Below are positions 23,152 to 24,356 of a DNA stretch of 24,356 nt, piece by piece. Numbering within the stretch: the first letter of the stretch is position 1; each line of letters opens with the position of its first letter. Below the pieces are notes generated by a model. It worked only from the letters and a program-made list of their open reading frames with translations, made no database searches and was not told the DNA's origin. The stretch is from positions 1 through 24,356 of the forward strand of contig CAMBRH010000009.1 of the NCBI GenBank assembly GCA_945870115.1, written 5' to 3'. This DNA comes from Chitinophaga pinensis (GTDB lineage: Bacteria; Bacteroidota; Bacteroidia; Flavobacteriales_D; Crocinitomicaceae). The translations under genes and the position numbers were made by a program.

Positions 23152-23916
23152 TTAAATTTTTGTTGTTTTCAGTTTGGAAAACTGTCTAATTTTTTTGTAT
23201 TTTAAATAAGTAGCATAAGCAGAAATTCGAGCAACAATAAATCCGTATTTCCCGTCCAAAAAACCTAATTTCAAGAAATAATCTCTGATAAATTTTACAA
23301 GAGGACTAAAAATAAGTTTATAAAGTGGGGCATTTTTTCCCTTGGAAACTAAATCTTTGGCAGCAATTGTTGTAAATTTTTGTGCCTGATTGTAATGTTG
23401 TTCCAAGCTGTAATAACTGTAGTGCAAACAATTGCCTTTTAAAAATTTAATTTCTTGGCTTTGTTTAAAAATTAATTCTTCGTGAATTTCTCCAGTCCAA
23501 GAAGTGAACTCTTTTTCAAAAAGGCGAACTTTTTTATCTGGGTACCAACCGCCATGCTTGATCCATTTTCCACAATAATTTGTCAAGCGATTAAATTCAT
23601 AATTTCCAGAAAAACCTCGTTTTTTTTCGCTTAAAATTGATTTTTTCAATTCATCTGAAAGCGCTTCATCGGCATCAAGGGATAAAATCCAATCAAAATT
23701 GGCCTGAGAATTTGCGAAATTTTTACTTTCAGAATAGCCTCTCCATTCAGCTTGGATGAAAATAACACCAAAACTTTTGCAAATTTCATCTGTCTTATCA
23801 GTTGAAAATGAATCAACAACAATTATTTCATCCACAATTTCTTTTAAAGAATTTATACAACGTAATATATTACGTTCTTCATTAAAAGTTATTATTACCG
23901 CTGAAAGTTTGTTCAT
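23152..23916 (-). CDS. Glycosyltransferase family 2, WaaE/KdtX-like
   Basis: The 254-residue protein begins MNKLSAVIITFNEERNILRC and has VDEIIVVDSFSTDKTDEIC at 28-46, the AEWRGYSESKNFA segment at about 56-68, and the DxD motif LSLDADEAL at 79-87. WGYSESKNFA-type and LDADE sequences are typical of the WaaE group that adds glucose to the inner lipopolysaccharide core. Further on it has GGWYPDKKVRLFEK and HYSYYSLEQHYNQAQKF, both usual for this group. The frame is open to 23949, but the -7 box at 23954-23947 overlaps that start, so the ATG at 23916 is chosen. It leads the operon with the GT9 and UbiA-like genes. Confidence 0.92.
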   Translation of the reverse strand: MNKLSAVIITFNEERNILRCINSLKEIVDEIIVVDSFSTDKTDEICKSFGVIFIQAEWRGYSESKNFANSQANFDWILSLDADEALSDELKKSILSEKKRGFSGNYEFNRLTNYCGKWIKHGGWYPDKKVRLFEKEFTSWTGEIHEELIFKQSQEIKFLKGNCLHYSYYSLEQHYNQAQKFTTIAAKDLVSKGKNAPLYKLIFSPLVKFIRDYFLKLGFLDGKYGFIVARISAYATYLKYKKIRQFSKLKTTKI

Positions 23917-23946
23917 TTGAAAGAAAAAGATGAAATATTTTAAATA

Positions 23947-23954
23947 CAAAAGTA
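23947..23954 (-). promoter_or_regulatory. -7 box of the GT2-GT9-UbiA-like operon
   Basis: The minus strand has TACTTTTG, a full match to TAnnTTTG. A TTTTG lies 23 bases upstream, slightly farther than the usual 19. Transcription would start near 23940, giving a leader of about 24 bases and excluding the start codon at 23949. Confidence 0.5.
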
Positions 23955-24356
23955 TTTATAAAATCTTGAATAAAGGACAAAATGCCTTTTTTTGAAAAGT
24001 GAGAATTTTTTTTATAGTTTATCGATGGATAAATCGATTTTGTGCTTTAAATATATCCTTTTAATTGGAATTAATAAAAAATTAACATTGGTATAATTTA
24101 ATTACTTGAAAAATTACCATACCTTCGCATCGTAAAACTTCAATGTTACCCTTGATTTTTGCGTGCTAAAATTTGTACAAAAAATGAAACCATTGAGGTG
24201 AGTTAACCATAAAGGCAATAAATTTGATTTTTATTTTGGTTTGAGCTTATTTTTCAAATGCTTATGTAGATTATCTTCCGATAATTTTATAAACTTTATT
24301 TACAAAACTATTTCTTAAACCGAAGAATTTTTTAATTTACAATTTATGTAGTAGTA
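23955..24356. other. Gene-free stretch at the right edge
   Basis: No open frame of useful length is present on either strand. The sequence is AT-rich. TACCTTCG followed by CA at 24120-24127 (+) resembles a -7 box without a matching -33, and the bases after it contain only very short frames (8 and 5 codons). TCAATG near 24143 could pair with CATTGA near 24193. This may be the leader of a gene beyond the window, but nothing proves it. Confidence 0.4.

Noticed and set aside
23971..23994. AAAGG/CCTTT hairpin followed by T as a plus-strand terminator
   Set aside because: The stem is only 5 bp and there is no plus-strand gene upstream that it would serve.

Overview
This window looks like chromosome of a low-GC (about 30% by eye) member of the Bacteroidota, most likely a flavobacterium. 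The evidence is: -7 boxes of the form TAnnTTTG with a TTG about 19 bases upstream, almost no Shine-Dalgarno sequences, a paired DUF1501/DUF1800 locus, the linked hpt-adk-obgE genes, a tRNA without an encoded CCA, and lipoproteins with N-terminal Cys lipoboxes. No integrase, transposase, phage gene, rRNA or CRISPR array is visible. Gene identities come from motifs read by eye; no search was run.

Layout. 1-2860 (-): a DUF1501 protein cut by the window edge and its DUF1800 partner. 2937-6361 (-): queG, obgE, adk and hpt, whose gaps are filled by short repeat families. 6555-10015 (-): a lipoprotein, a 545-residue single-pass protein of unknown role, and a Ppx/GppA phosphatase. 10072-10839: a compact accessory locus around tRNA-Leu(CAA), described below. 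10943-14162: hutI, a GT4 glycosyltransferase that overlaps it, and a convergent GT2 glycosyltransferase. 14289-18630: a histidine kinase and response regulator pair, an SGNH hydrolase (-) and an orphan response regulator. 18708-21401 (+): a PolB-type 3'-5' exonuclease, an unknown lipoprotein and an unknown secreted protein. 21387-23916 (-): a tight operon of a WaaE-like GT2, a GT9 heptosyltransferase-like enzyme and a UbiA-like membrane protein. 23950-24356: no gene seen.

The most interesting part is 10072-10788. An intact tRNA-Leu(CAA) is followed on its own strand by a tail carrying two rho-independent terminators, then a small GIY-YIG nuclease gene, then a second, almost identical 137-bp copy of the last 13 nt of the tRNA plus that tail. 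The GIY-YIG gene ends inside a broken tRNA T-arm, and a second broken tRNA-Leu 5' end lies just upstream of the intact tRNA. In both broken pieces an 18-bp palindrome (TCCCGAT-N4-ATCGGGA) stands where the intact tRNA has ATT. This suggests a tRNA-associated palindrome/GIY-YIG unit that spreads or rearranges at tRNA genes.

The rest is a mix of housekeeping functions (queuosine, ribosome assembly, purine salvage, nucleotide balance, polyphosphate or ppGpp metabolism) and envelope functions (glycosyltransferases, lipoproteins, SGNH hydrolase). Several promoters could be placed; in two cases (hpt and the WaaE-like GT2) they decide between alternative start codons.
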